From: Afipia clevelandensis ATCC 49720
Lineage (GTDB): Bacteria > Pseudomonadota > Alphaproteobacteria > Rhizobiales > Xanthobacteraceae
Assembly (NCBI RefSeq): GCF_000336555.1
Contig: NZ_KB375281.1
Coordinates: forward strand, 3,509,848-3,573,847
Direction: 5' to 3'
DNA: 64,000 bases
Shown: positions 54,404 through 63,227 of the stretch, one piece after another
Position numbering within the stretch: position 1 is the stretch's first letter
How the letters are laid out: the number at the start of each line of letters is the position of its first letter
Translations under genes and position numbers: made by a program
Notes under the pieces: model-generated
Databases searched by the model: none
What the model was told of the DNA's origin: nothing
The model's input: the letters and a program-made list of their open reading frames with translations, nothing else

Positions 54404-55819
54404 TTGACGAGCTACATTTCGACACGGGGCGAAGCGCCCCGGCTTGGCTTCTGTGACGTGATGCTGACCGGGCTTGCCCGCGACGGCGGGTTGTATGTGC
54501 CGGAGGTCTGGCCGCAGCTCAGTGCCGAGACCATCGCGGGATTTTTCGGCCGTCCGTATTGGGAAGTCGCGGTCGAGGTGATCCGTCCGTTTGTCGCGGA
54601 CGAAATTTCCGAAGCCGATCTCGGACGCATGGCGATCGAGGCCTACGCGACCTTCCGCCATCCCGCGGTGGTGCCGCTGAACCAGATTGCGCCGGATCGC
54701 TTTGTGCTGGAGCTGTTCCACGGCCCGACGCTCGCGTTCAAGGACGTGGCGATGCAGTTGCTCTCGCGGCTGATGGATCATGTGCTGGCCAAGCGCGGCC
54801 AGCGCACCACCATCGTTGTCGCGACCTCGGGCGATACCGGCGGCGCGGCGGTGGATGCGTTCGCGGGCCGCGACAATGCCGATCTGATTGTGCTGTTTCC
54901 GGACGGGCGCATCTCCGACGTGCAGCGCCGCATGATGACCACGAGCGGCGCGGGCAATGTCCATGCGCTCGCGATCGAAGGCACGTTCGACGATTGCCAG
55001 AGCATCGTGAAGGGCCTGTTCAATCATCACAAGTTTCGCGACTCGGTTTCGCTGTCCGGGGTCAACTCGATCAACTGGGCGCGCATTGTCGCGCAGGTGG
55101 TCTATTACTTCACCTCCGCCGTCGCGCTCGGCGCACCTGCGCGCGAGGTCGACTTCACCGTGCCGACCGGGAATTTCGGCGACATCTTCGCCGGCTATGT
55201 CGCCAAGCGCATGGGATTGCCGGTGCGCCGTCTGCGCATCGCTGCCAACATCAATGACATTCTGGCGCGTACGCTGAAGACCGGCATCTACGAGGTGAAG
55301 CAGGTTCACGCCACCACCTCGCCCTCGATGGACATCCAGATCTCGTCCAATTTCGAGCGGTTGTTGTTTGAAGCCACCGGGCGCGACAGCGCCGTGATCC
55401 GCTCACTGATGGGATCGCTGGCGCAGTCGGGCCGCTTCGTTCTCAGTGACGCCGTGCTCAAGCGCATCCGCGAAGACTTCGACGCGGGCCGCGCCGATGA
55501 GACCGAAACCAGTGCGGCGATCCGCGCGGCATGGCGCGAGGCGGGCGAACTGGTCGATCCGCATACCGCGGTGGCGCTTGCGGTGGCGGATCAGGACAAG
55601 CCGGTGTCCACCGTGCCCAACATCGTTCTCTCGACGGCACATGCGGCGAAATTCCCCGATGCCGTCGAAGATGCCTGCGGTGTGCGTCCGCAGCTTCCGG
55701 CCTGGCTCGACGGGTTGATGACAAAGCCGGAACACATCAAGGTCATGAAGAATGACCAGGCTGAGATTGAACGGTTTATTCTCTCGATAAGCCGTGCCGC
55801 GAAGCAGGGAATTGCCTGA
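54404..55819 (+). CDS. thrC: Threonine synthase
   Basis: This PLP enzyme converts O-phosphohomoserine to threonine. The 471-residue protein shows TRGEAPRLGFCDVMLTGLAR, the PLP lysine motif HGPTLAFKDVAMQL with Lys113, the phosphate loop ATSGDTGGAAVDAFAG, and LSGVNSINWARI. The start is TTG, chosen because GGAGG lies five bases before it; a TTG 12 bases earlier would overlap that site. It is followed by the M16 peptidase with a one-base overlap. Confidence 0.95.
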   Translation: MTSYISTRGEAPRLGFCDVMLTGLARDGGLYVPEVWPQLSAETIAGFFGRPYWEVAVEVIRPFVADEISEADLGRMAIEAYATFRHPAVVPLNQIAPDRFVLELFHGPTLAFKDVAMQLLSRLMDHVLAKRGQRTTIVVATSGDTGGAAVDAFAGRDNADLIVLFPDGRISDVQRRMMTTSGAGNVHALAIEGTFDDCQSIVKGLFNHHKFRDSVSLSGVNSINWARIVAQVVYYFTSAVALGAPAREVDFTVPTGNFGDIFAGYVAKRMGLPVRRLRIAANINDILARTLKTGIYEVKQVHATTSPSMDIQISSNFERLLFEATGRDSAVIRSLMGSLAQSGRFVLSDAVLKRIREDFDAGRADETETSAAIRAAWREAGELVDPHTAVALAVADQDKPVSTVPNIVLSTAHAAKFPDAVEDACGVRPQLPAWLDGLMTKPEHIKVMKNDQAEIERFILSISRAAKQGIA

Positions 55820-57108
55820 TGGGCGTTGAAATTACCAAGTTGCCATCCGGACTGACCGTCATCACCGATACGATGGCGCATCTCGAAACCGCCGCACTCG
55901 GTGTGTGGACCGGTGTCGGCGGCCGCGACGAAAAGCCGGATCAGCACGGCATGTCGCATCTGCTCGAACACATGGCCTTCAAGGGAACCACGCGGCGCTC
56001 GGCGCAACAGATCGCAGAAGAAATCGAGGCGGTCGGCGGTGACCTCAACGCCGCCACCAGCAACGAGACCACGACCTATTATGCGCGTGTGCTCAAGGCT
56101 GACGTCGCGCTCGGGCTGGATGTCCTCTCGGATATTCTCGCCAATCCGTCCTTCGATGCGGAAGAACTGGAGCGCGAAAAAAGCGTGATCGAGCAGGAAA
56201 TCGGCGCGGCGCAGGACACGCCGGACGATGTGGTGTTCGAGCATCTCAACGAACTGTGCTATCCGGACCAGCCGCTCGGCCGCTCATTGCTCGGCACGCC
56301 GCAAACGCTTGCGAGCTTCAGCCGCGACAACCTCTACGATTATCTGTCGACGCACTATCACGGCCCCGACATGGTGGTGGCTGCGGCGGGCGCGGTCGAC
56401 CACAAGCAGGTCGTGGCCGAAGCCGAGCAGCGCTTTGCAAGTTTCGCCGGCACGCCCGCGCCGAAGCCTGTGCCGGCCATGTTCGGCAAGGGCGGCTCCC
56501 GTGTCATTCACCGAGATCTCGAACAGGCGCACCTGACTTTGGCGCTGGAAGGCCTGCCGCAATCGGACCTGTCGCTGTTCAGCCTTCAGGTGTTCTCCAA
56601 CATCCTCGGCGGCGGCATGTCATCGCGGCTGTTTCAGGAAGTGCGCGAGAAGCGCGGGCTTTGCTACTCGATCTACACCTTCCACGCGGCGTTTTCCGAC
56701 ACTGGCTTCTTTGGTCTCTACACCGGCACCGATCCGGCCGATGCGCCGGAGATGATGGAAGTGATCGTCGACGAGATGAACAACGCCGTCGAGACCCTGA
56801 CCGAGCAGGAAATCGCCCGGTCCAAGGCGCAGATGAAAGCCGGCCTCCTGATGGGTCTGGAAAGCTGCAGTTCACGGGCCGAGCAAATGGCGCGGCATAT
56901 CCTCGCCTATGGCCGTCCGCTCACAGTGGACGAACTGGTGGCACGGATCGAAGCGGTCAGCGTCGAATCGACGCGCAATGCCGCGCGCGGTTTGCTGACC
57001 CGCAGCCGTCCCGCCGTGGTTGCGCTCGGCGAGGGGCGGGGACTCGATACCGCGGTGGGCCACGCCGAGGGCCTGGCGCGCCCGCCGGCCAGGGCGTTGC
57101 TGCATTGA
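55819..57108 (+). CDS. M16 family zinc metallopeptidase (processing peptidase type)
   Basis: This 429-residue peptidase has the inverted zinc motif HxxEH at residues 47-51 (MSHLLEHMAFKGT) and the downstream Glu region EKSVIEQEIGAAQDTPDD. The second half carries the usual glycine loop GGGMSSRLFQEVREKRGL. It resembles mitochondrial processing peptidase beta and bacterial PqqL/YmxG-type enzymes. In alphaproteobacteria it regularly follows thrC. Its ATG shares one base with the thrC stop. Confidence 0.93.
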   Translation: MGVEITKLPSGLTVITDTMAHLETAALGVWTGVGGRDEKPDQHGMSHLLEHMAFKGTTRRSAQQIAEEIEAVGGDLNAATSNETTTYYARVLKADVALGLDVLSDILANPSFDAEELEREKSVIEQEIGAAQDTPDDVVFEHLNELCYPDQPLGRSLLGTPQTLASFSRDNLYDYLSTHYHGPDMVVAAAGAVDHKQVVAEAEQRFASFAGTPAPKPVPAMFGKGGSRVIHRDLEQAHLTLALEGLPQSDLSLFSLQVFSNILGGGMSSRLFQEVREKRGLCYSIYTFHAAFSDTGFFGLYTGTDPADAPEMMEVIVDEMNNAVETLTEQEIARSKAQMKAGLLMGLESCSSRAEQMARHILAYGRPLTVDELVARIEAVSVESTRNAARGLLTRSRPAVVALGEGRGLDTAVGHAEGLARPPARALLH

Positions 57109-57129
57109 TGCCGCGCTGGCGCTGACGGC

Positions 57130-57525
57130 GTGACCGGCGATCCTGCAGGCAATCTCAAGCAATCGCGGTTAGCGCGCGGGATTTTTCTTGTTCTGGGATT
57201 TATCTTTGTCGCGCTCGGTTTTGTCGGTGCGTTCCTGCCGGTGCTGCCGACAACGCCGTTTCTCATTCTGGCGGCCGCCTGCTTTGCGCGCTCGTCGACG
57301 CGGTTTGAAAACTGGCTGCTGAATGATCCCCGCTTCGGGCCGCTGCTGAAAGACTGGCGCGCGCGCGGTGCGATTCCACGCAAGGCGAAGGTCGCGGCGC
57401 TGGCGGGAATGGTCTTCGGCTTCACCGTGTTCCAGCTTGCCAGCCATCCCGGCCTGCCGCTCACGCTGGCGGTCGCCGCGTTAATGCTGACCGGCCTTGT
57501 CTACGTGTTCTCGCGGCCGTCATAG
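57130..57525 (+). CDS. YbaN/DUF454 family inner membrane protein
   Basis: This 131-residue membrane protein has about three hydrophobic segments and the DUF454 signature GFIFVALGFVGAFLPVLPTT, then PFLILAAACFARSS and NWLLNDPRFGPLLKDWRARG. The function is unknown; E. coli YbaN is a member. It begins with GTG 21 bp after the M16 gene, in the same direction. Confidence 0.88.
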   Translation: MTGDPAGNLKQSRLARGIFLVLGFIFVALGFVGAFLPVLPTTPFLILAAACFARSSTRFENWLLNDPRFGPLLKDWRARGAIPRKAKVAALAGMVFGFTVFQLASHPGLPLTLAVAALMLTGLVYVFSRPS

Positions 57526-57626
57526 AACCGGCTGCGCGGCAGGCGCATCCGGCCGCGGATTGTGCTAGAAAGGTAGCGGGTGCATCCTTGTATGCATCCT
57601 GGCGCCCACAATGGGAGAGGTCCGGC

Positions 57627-58214
57627 ATGGCCCTGTTTCGCTTGCCTTCGACGACAGCGCCGCCGCTCGCGCCGCGCGGCCGCGGCTTGCTGCTGCGGGC
57701 GCCGCAGATGACCGATTACCCGCAGTGGAGCGAACTGCGCGGTCAGAGCCGATCCTTTCTGACGCCGTGGGAGCCGATCTGGCCATCGGACGATCTGACC
57801 CGGTCCGGCTTTCGCCGCCGCCTGCGGCGCTATGCGGAGGATATTGGCGAGGACAGGGCCTATCCGTTCCTCGTCTTTCGCGAGGACGACGGCACGCTGC
57901 TGGGCGGTGTGACGCTGGCCAATGTCCGGCGCGGCATCGTGCAGGCGGGCACCCTCGGTTACTGGGTCGGGCAGCCTCATGCGGGCAAGGGCATCATGAC
58001 TGCGGCGCTCCGGGTGCTGCTGCCGACCCTGTTCGGCGAACTCAACCTCCACCGCATCGAGGCCGCCTGCATTCCCACCAACCAGTCCTCGATCAGGGTG
58101 CTGGAAAAATGCGGCTTTGCCCGTGAAGGTCTCGCGCGGCGCTACCTCTGCATCAACGGTGTCTGGCAGGACCACTGCCTGTACGGCCTGCTGGACGAGG
58201 ATTTCCGCGGTTAA
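57627..58214 (+). CDS. GNAT family N-acetyltransferase (RimJ-like)
   Basis: This 195-residue acetyltransferase has the GNAT fold and acetyl-CoA motif A: AGTLGYWVGQPHAGKGIMT, where QPHAGKG is the pyrophosphate-binding loop. It then shows NLHRIEAACIPTNQSSIRVL and LEKCGFAREG, the RimJ/RimL-type signature, and closes with YLCINGVWQDHCLYGLL. RimJ acetylates ribosomal protein S5 in E. coli; the substrate here is unproven. GGGAGAGG lies six bases before the ATG. Confidence 0.92.
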   Translation: MALFRLPSTTAPPLAPRGRGLLLRAPQMTDYPQWSELRGQSRSFLTPWEPIWPSDDLTRSGFRRRLRRYAEDIGEDRAYPFLVFREDDGTLLGGVTLANVRRGIVQAGTLGYWVGQPHAGKGIMTAALRVLLPTLFGELNLHRIEAACIPTNQSSIRVLEKCGFAREGLARRYLCINGVWQDHCLYGLLDEDFRG

Positions 58215-58309
58215 CCAGCCCCCTCGGCACGGGCTGTCTGCGCCTTTGGTTCGCCGTGTTTGGCCTGCTATAAGGCCACCTCGGTTCCGATTTGTTCAAC
58301 CTGGAAGCA

Positions 58310-58984
58310 ATGATGGCGGGTGGCAGGCGTTTGAAGCGCGCAGCAATGGCTGCGCTGGCTGTGGCGGCGGGTGCAGCGCTGTCGGGCTGCGGCGGCGGCA
58401 GCATGTTTGGAGGCTCGTCCGGCAGTTCGTCGACCGGCTCCTCCATCGGCAGCCGGTTCAGCCAGTTGTTCGGATCCAATTCGCAGGAAGCCAGCACGTC
58501 GTCCGGGCCCTCGACGCAGGCAACGCAGAACAGCGAACTGACCTGCCCCAGCGTGTCGATCCGTTTTGGCGCATCGACACTGTCGGTCGGGCTGCCAGGC
58601 AAACCCGCTTCGGGCAATGACCTGCGCTATCAGGGCAACATCACGCGCACGGCGCGCGACTGCAACCTGCAGAACGGACAGGTCACGGCGCGGATCGGTG
58701 TCATGGGCCGGATCATCGCTGGGCCTGCGGGCGCGCCGCCGACCGTGGAGGTGCCGATGCGCGTCGCGGTGGTTCAGGATGGCGCGCCGGAAAAAGTCAT
58801 CACGACCAAGGCGGTTCGCACGACCGTGACCATGGAAAGCGACAACACCGAGTTCAGCCTTGTCGCCGAGGACATTACCTATCCCGCGCCGACGGAAGCT
58901 GCCAACGACAAGTATATCTTCTACGTCGGTTTCGACCCGGCGGCGCTGAAGCCGGAGCCTGCGGGCCGCAAGCGCCGGAAGTAG
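58310..58984 (+). CDS. Putative lipoprotein of unknown function
   Basis: This 224-residue protein has a lipoprotein signal: a basic start (GGRRLKRAAMAALAVAA) and lipobox LSGC with the lipidated Cys27, then a Gly/Ser-rich linker (SSGSSSTGSS). The mature domain (about 70-215) is beta-rich with one conserved-looking Cys pair (LTCPSVSIRFG and ARDCNLQNGQ). It probably sits in the outer membrane or its inner face. No family name is recognised with confidence. Two adjacent ATG codons could start it, and no strong ribosome site is seen. Confidence 0.75.
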   Translation: MMAGGRRLKRAAMAALAVAAGAALSGCGGGSMFGGSSGSSSTGSSIGSRFSQLFGSNSQEASTSSGPSTQATQNSELTCPSVSIRFGASTLSVGLPGKPASGNDLRYQGNITRTARDCNLQNGQVTARIGVMGRIIAGPAGAPPTVEVPMRVAVVQDGAPEKVITTKAVRTTVTMESDNTEFSLVAEDITYPAPTEAANDKYIFYVGFDPAALKPEPAGRKRRK

Positions 58985-59006
58985 CGTTCGGCCTCGATCC
59001 AGGAAC

Positions 59007-59045
59007 AAAAAAAACCGGCCTCGCATCAACGAGGCCGGCTTTTTG
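59007..59045. terminator. Bidirectional terminator between the lipoprotein gene and atpF
   Basis: CCGGCCTCG at 59015-59023 pairs with CGAGGCCGG at 59030-59038, flanked by an A8 run on the left and TTTTT on the right. It can stop transcription from both convergent genes. Confidence 0.92.
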
Positions 59046-59061
59046 TTTGAGCGTGATGCCG

Positions 59062-59544
59062 TCAGTTCAGCTTGCTGCGAACGTCCTGAATGCCCTTGGC
59101 GACCAGATCGTTGGCGACCGCGCCCTTGACCGAGGTCGTCATGATCGACGACGCCGCGCTGACCGCGGCCTCGGCGGCGGCTGCACGGACATCGGCAATC
59201 GCCTGGCTCTCGGCCTGGGCGATCTTGCTTTCAGCGGTCTTGGTGCGGCGGGCAACGAAGTCTTCCATCTTCGCCTTGGCTTCGGCGGCGATGCGCTCGG
59301 CATCGGCCTTGGCGCTGGCGACGATGTCCTGGGCTTCACGCTCGGCGCTGGCGCGGCGGGCACGATACTCAGCGACCAGCTTGGTGGCCTCTTCCTTAAG
59401 ACGGCGGGCGTCCTCGAGTTCCTTCTTGATCCGGTCGCGGCGATGATCGAGCGCCTGCAGGATCGTGCGGTGAACGCCGAAATAGCCGAACACACCCATC
59501 AGAATGAGGAATGCGACGGCGACCCAAAATTCTGCCTGGAACAT
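59062..59544 (-). CDS. atpF: ATP synthase F0 subunit b
   Basis: This 160-residue peripheral-stalk subunit has an N-terminal transmembrane helix ([20 protein letters not shown]) and then a long charged amphipathic helix rich in Ala, Glu and Lys that dimerises with b'. It is the last gene of the leftward atpI-atpB-atpE-atpF'-atpF operon. It follows the b' gene by five bases. A bidirectional terminator lies 17 bases after its stop. Confidence 0.95.
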   Translation of the reverse strand: MFQAEFWVAVAFLILMGVFGYFGVHRTILQALDHRRDRIKKELEDARRLKEEATKLVAEYRARRASAEREAQDIVASAKADAERIAAEAKAKMEDFVARRTKTAESKIAQAESQAIADVRAAAAEAAVSAASSIMTTSVKGAVANDLVAKGIQDVRSKLN

Positions 59545-59549
59545 CGTCG

Positions 59550-60107
59550 TTATCCCTTCAAGGACGTATCGACGGCGCTTTCGACAGTCTTGCTGTCGGG
59601 CGCGACGCCGGTGAGGCGTTGAACGATCGCGGTTGCCGCGTCCGATGCGATCGAGCGGACATTGCCCATCGCGGCGGTGCGCGTTGAGGCAATGGTCTTC
59701 TCGGCATCGGCCAGCTTGGCCGCGAGCGTGGCTTCGAGCGCCTTGCGGTCGCTTTCAGCCTGCGCGTTCAGCTTGTCACGAGTCTCGGACCCGATGGCCT
59801 GAGCCCGCGCGCGCGCCTCGGCGAGCTCGGTTTCATAAGCCTTCAGAGCCTGATCGGACTCGTCCTTCAGCTTTTGCGCTTCGGCAAGATCGTTTTCGAT
59901 CACGCCTTCGCGGTTCGCGATGATGCCGCCGACGCGCGGAAGCGCGAACTTCGACACGATGAAGTAAAGCAACGCAAAGGCAATCGCGAACGACACCAAC
60001 TGAGAGGCAAACGTCTCCTTCTGGAAAGGCGGAAAACCCGCCTTGCCATGGCCGTCTGCTTCGGTGTGGGCGGTCGTGCCCTTTGCAGTGCCCTGACCCG
60101 TCGCCAT
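59550..60107 (-). CDS. atpG: ATP synthase F0 subunit b'
   Basis: This second b-type stalk subunit of 185 residues has a hydrophilic His-containing N-terminus ([15 protein letters not shown]), a transmembrane helix ([20 protein letters not shown]) and a long coiled-coil tail. Paired b and b' genes are typical of photosynthetic bacteria and many alphaproteobacteria. A good AGGAGA site precedes the ATG. The symbol for b' varies between genomes (atpF2, atpG, atpX), so it should be read as b'. It lies 67 bp after atpE across a strong hairpin. Confidence 0.93.
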   Translation of the reverse strand: MATGQGTAKGTTAHTEADGHGKAGFPPFQKETFASQLVSFAIAFALLYFIVSKFALPRVGGIIANREGVIENDLAEAQKLKDESDQALKAYETELAEARARAQAIGSETRDKLNAQAESDRKALEATLAAKLADAEKTIASTRTAAMGNVRSIASDAATAIVQRLTGVAPDSKTVESAVDTSLKG

Positions 60108-60122
60108 GAGCGTCTCCTGTTG

Positions 60123-60159
60123 GCGTTTGCCGCGGCTCTAATGAGCCCGCGGCAAACGC
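60123..60159 (-). other. Strong hairpin between atpE and the b' gene
   Basis: GCGTTTGCCGCGG at 60123-60135 pairs exactly over 13 bp with CCGCGGCAAACGC at 60147-60159; three more pairs (CTC/GAG) can form in the loop. On the minus strand it lies 15 bases after the atpE stop. No T run follows, so it is not an ordinary terminator. Confidence 0.8.
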
Positions 60160-60174
60160 ATCATCCGGTCTGAC

Positions 60175-60402
60175 TTAGACGGCGAACAGCAGCAGCAGCG
60201 CGATCAGCAGCGAGAAGATGCCGAGCGCTTCGGTCACGGCGAAGCCGAAGATCAGGTTGGCGAACTGGCCCTGCGAGGCCGACGGATTGCGCAGCGCGCC
60301 GTTCAGGAACTGGCTGAAGATCATGCCGACGCCGACGCCTGCGCCGCCCATGCCGAGGCAAGCGATACCTGCGCCGATGTACTTTGCTGCAACTGGATCC
60401 AT
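60175..60402 (-). CDS. atpE: ATP synthase F0 subunit c
   Basis: This 75-residue proteolipid forms the rotating c-ring. It has two transmembrane helices joined by the polar loop [15 protein letters not shown]. The proton-carrying carboxylate is Glu58 in [15 protein letters not shown]. The Gly-rich first helix ([11 protein letters not shown]) is the usual close-packing motif. AAGGAG precedes its ATG. It lies between atpB and the b' gene. Confidence 0.97.
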   Translation of the reverse strand: MDPVAAKYIGAGIACLGMGGAGVGVGMIFSQFLNGALRNPSASQGQFANLIFGFAVTEALGIFSLLIALLLLFAV

Positions 60403-60468
60403 GGTGAAACTCCTTCTTGGGGGTGTTGGTGTTGGTGGATTTTAGGAAAATCCGGACAGTGTCCGAGG

Positions 60469-61218
60469 TCAGTGTCCGGGATGAAGTGCGTCGTTCAGAT
60501 AGATGCAGGTCAGGATCGTGAAGACGTAGGCCTGCAGGAAAGCCACGAGAAGTTCGAGGCCGGTCAGCGCGGTGGTCATTGCCAGCGGCAAGATCGAGCC
60601 GAGAACGCCCACAGCGCCGAGCGCGCTCAGCGAGGTCACGAAGCCGGCGAACACCTTGAGAGTGATGTGACCGGCCAGCATGTTCGCGAACAGACGCACC
60701 GAGTGGGACACCGGCCGTGACAGGAACGAGATCACCTCGATCACCATGATCAGCGGCAGGATGTAGAGCGGAATGCCCGAGGGCACGAAGAGCTTGAAGA
60801 ACTTGAAGCCGTTCTTGTAGAGGCCGTAGAGCAGAACGGTCAGGAACACCAACAGCGCGAGCGCCAGCGTGACGATCAGATGGCTGGTGACGGTGAAGGT
60901 GTAGGGAATGATGCCGATCATGTTCGCGGTCAGGATGAACATGAACAGGGAGAAAACGAAGGGGAAGAACTTCATGCCTTCGTCGCCGACGCTTTCTCGC
61001 AGCGTATTCCCGACGAATTCGTAGGACAGTTCCGCGAGCGACTGGAAGCGTCCGGGGATCAGGCTGCGCGCTGCGCTGCCGCCGATCATCAGCAGCGAAA
61101 CGACTGCGACCGCGCCGAACATGTAGGCGGAGGAGTTGGTGAAAGCGATCTCCTGACCACCGATGTGGCCCAGCGAGAAGATCTTGTGGATTTCAAATTG
61201 ATGGATCGGATCGGCCAT
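60469..61218 (-). CDS. atpB: ATP synthase F0 subunit a
   Basis: This 249-residue proton-channel subunit has five to six transmembrane helices. The essential Arg lies in [20 protein letters not shown], and the last helix carries [19 protein letters not shown]. Family segments near the N-terminus are [20 protein letters not shown] and [15 protein letters not shown]. It is preceded by atpI (101-bp gap) and followed by atpE (66-bp gap) on the same strand. Confidence 0.96.
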   Translation of the reverse strand: MADPIHQFEIHKIFSLGHIGGQEIAFTNSSAYMFGAVAVVSLLMIGGSAARSLIPGRFQSLAELSYEFVGNTLRESVGDEGMKFFPFVFSLFMFILTANMIGIIPYTFTVTSHLIVTLALALLVFLTVLLYGLYKNGFKFFKLFVPSGIPLYILPLIMVIEVISFLSRPVSHSVRLFANMLAGHITLKVFAGFVTSLSALGAVGVLGSILPLAMTTALTGLELLVAFLQAYVFTILTCIYLNDALHPGH

Positions 61219-61319
61219 CCACGTTCGTCTTTCATCTTTGCCGGCATCGCCGGACAGTCACACCCGCCAGCGAACTGGCTTGAAATTCCAGGCGATTCCC
61301 AGGACCGGTCGCAGGTTTG

Positions 61320-61700
61320 TCAGGAGCGGTCGGACGCATCGCGGTTTGCGACGCCGGCTGTCCGCATCACGTTGATCACGCCGGCGGTGAAGCCGAGCAG
61401 AAAAAACACGATCAGACCCCACGGGGACGTCGAAAAAAGACGGTCGATGCCCCAGCCGATGACCGCTCCGACAAGGACACCTGCGATCAACTCGGAGGAG
61501 AGGCGAAACCCGCGCGCCATCGCTGATGCGTTGGCGGAGGCTGCCCCGCTTCCTGACTGATCTGTCTGGTTCTTGCGGTCATTCCGGAATGTGGAAAGCC
61601 GCTGATTCAGACGTACGAGCCTTGCGGAGAGCGCAGTTTCGTCGGCCGACGGTTTGTCTCGTCCGTTCTCGCCGCGGCCCTTGTCATGTGCGCCCACCAT
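61320..61700 (-). CDS. atpI: ATP synthase accessory protein AtpI
   Basis: This 126-residue protein has a hydrophilic N-terminal half and two C-terminal transmembrane helices: LIAGVLVGAVIGWGIDRLF and SPWGLIVFFLLGFTAGVINV. This matches AtpI, which assists c-ring assembly or Mg2+ supply. The start at MVGAHDKGRG fits the usual length; a longer frame upstream lies in the promoter region. It is the first gene of the leftward operon. Confidence 0.9.
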   Translation of the reverse strand: MVGAHDKGRGENGRDKPSADETALSARLVRLNQRLSTFRNDRKNQTDQSGSGAASANASAMARGFRLSSELIAGVLVGAVIGWGIDRLFSTSPWGLIVFFLLGFTAGVINVMRTAGVANRDASDRS

Positions 61701-61770
61701 CTTGTCGACACCCACGCCCCGCCGCGCGATTTGAGAGAAAAACGCCCCGCCACCCGCCAAAACCGCGCGG

Positions 61771-61799
61771 ACCATACTGACGGCCCATCGTCAAGTCAA
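61771..61799 (-). promoter_or_regulatory. Candidate sigma-70 promoter of the atp operon
   Basis: On the minus strand TTGACT (61794-61799) is followed after 17 bases by TATGGT (61771-61776). Transcription would begin about 65 bases before the atpI start codon. An inverted repeat (CAAGTAT...ATACTTG, 61814-61837) lies just upstream. Confidence 0.6.
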
Positions 61800-61978
61800 G
61801 ATTGCGCGGTTGACAAGTATCGCTTTGAAAATACTTGCGAAATCTTGGAAAAAATCCAGCCGCTGCGCGCACTCGCCGCACTGCGATAAACAGGACACAG
61901 AATGTTGTGCCTGCGGATGCCGTCCCGCCCGATTGTGATATGACCTGAGCGACCTGAAATCGTGCAGCCGGAGGACCA

Positions 61979-62602
61979 ATGTCGCGCCAGATCGACTACT
62001 ATTTTTCGCTTCAGTCGCCATGGGCTTACATTGGGCACGCGCTGTTTGAGGACCTTGCCGCCACGCACCGGCTCAAGGTCAGTTACAAGCCGGTTCTGTT
62101 GACCGACGTGTTTTCCGAGACCGGTGGTTTGCCGCTGGCGAAGCGCCACCCGGCGCGGCAGCGTTACCGGATGCTGGAGCTGCAGCGCTGGCGCGAGAAG
62201 CGGGGACTCGCCTTCAACCTGAAGCCGGCGTTTTTTCCCGGCGATCCGCGCCTGGCCGACGGGGTTGCGGTTGCCGCGGTCGCCGCGGGGCTAAATCCGG
62301 AGCCGTTCATGCGCCGCGCCTTCTCGGGCCTGTGGGAACAGCAACTTGATCTTGCCGACCCCGCGACTGTGACCCGGCTCGCCGATGAGGCGGGGTTGCC
62401 GGGCGCGAAACTGGTTGGACAGGCGGCCTCCAGCGAGATCGCTGCGGCTTACGAGCAGAATCGTCAGGACGCGATTTCCGCCGGCGTGTTCGGTTCGCCG
62501 TGCTGGGTGCTCGATGGCGAGGTTTTCTGGGGGCAGGACCGGATCGAATTGCTGGCCGATGCGTTGAATTCCGGGCGCAAGGCCTACACATCGCAAGTGT
62601 AG
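61979..62602 (+). CDS. 2-hydroxychromene-2-carboxylate isomerase family protein (DsbA-like fold)
   Basis: This 207-residue protein of the HCCA isomerase/GST kappa group uses glutathione to isomerise aromatic ring-fission products in characterised members. It opens with QIDYYFSLQSPWAYIGHALF, including the active-site Ser, and ends with GVFGSPCWVLDGEVFWGQDR, the conserved cis-Pro region. The ring-cleavage pathway genes are not in the window, so the substrate is open. GGAGG lies four bases before the ATG. Confidence 0.9.
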   Translation: MSRQIDYYFSLQSPWAYIGHALFEDLAATHRLKVSYKPVLLTDVFSETGGLPLAKRHPARQRYRMLELQRWREKRGLAFNLKPAFFPGDPRLADGVAVAAVAAGLNPEPFMRRAFSGLWEQQLDLADPATVTRLADEAGLPGAKLVGQAASSEIAAAYEQNRQDAISAGVFGSPCWVLDGEVFWGQDRIELLADALNSGRKAYTSQV

Positions 62603-62637
62603 GACGACAGCGCGGCGATTGCAGGGGAGGCCGGTCC

Positions 62638-63135
62638 ATGCGTTTCCACTCAGACAGGATCGCTCTGGCGATGGCCGCAACGGCCGTGATGATGTCAGGT
62701 CATGGAGCCGGTGCTCAGACCGCGCCGGACACCGAGAATGGCCGCTATACCCTGTCGCCGGTGACCGACGGGTTCCTGCGGCTCAACACCCGTAATGGCG
62801 AAGTCTCGATCTGCACCAACAAGAACGGCTGGACCTGCCGTCTGGTGCCGGATGAGCGAACTGCGCTCGATTCCGAGATCGGCCGTCTGCAGAGCGATAA
62901 CAAGCAGTTGCGGGACCAGCTTGCCCTGCGGGACTTGGGCAAGGACTCGGGTAAGACCGATACGCCCGTGGCGAAGGGCGATACGGACAAGAGCGCGCAG
63001 GCAGCGCCGGACAAGAATCTCGATCTGCAGTTGCCGCCCGAGCACGAAAAGCTGCTGGCGCTCATCGACCGCATCTGGGATCGGATGATCGACATGGCGG
63101 TCCGTCTCCAGAAACGGCTGTCCGAAAAAATCTGA
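62638..63135 (+). CDS. Secreted hypothetical protein
   Basis: This 165-residue protein has a signal peptide (LAMAATAVMMSGHGAGAQ). The mature N-terminal part (RYTLSPVTDGFLRLNT, EVSICTNKNGWTCRLVPDE) contains a Cys pair that may form a disulfide. It is followed by a short coiled coil (DSEIGRLQSDNKQLRDQLAL) and a charged linker, ending in an amphipathic helix (IWDRMIDMAVRLQKRL). GGGGAGG precedes the ATG. Similar small periplasmic proteins occur in rhizobia without known function. It lies 35 bp after the isomerase gene and may share its transcript. Confidence 0.75.
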   Translation: MRFHSDRIALAMAATAVMMSGHGAGAQTAPDTENGRYTLSPVTDGFLRLNTRNGEVSICTNKNGWTCRLVPDERTALDSEIGRLQSDNKQLRDQLALRDLGKDSGKTDTPVAKGDTDKSAQAAPDKNLDLQLPPEHEKLLALIDRIWDRMIDMAVRLQKRLSEKI

Positions 63136-63151
63136 GACTTTCAACAAACAT

Positions 63152-63182
63152 AAAAAAACGGCCGCGGAGCGATCCGCGGCCG
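63152..63182 (-). terminator. Intrinsic terminator of the MHS transporter gene
   Basis: The stem CGGCCGCGGA (63159-63168) and its complement (63173-63182) enclose a GCGA tetraloop. Read on the minus strand it is followed by seven T. Confidence 0.9.
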
Positions 63183-63227
63183 GTGCGTTTGGAGGAGAGG
63201 CAGGCGGTGACGCCTGCCCCTCGATCG

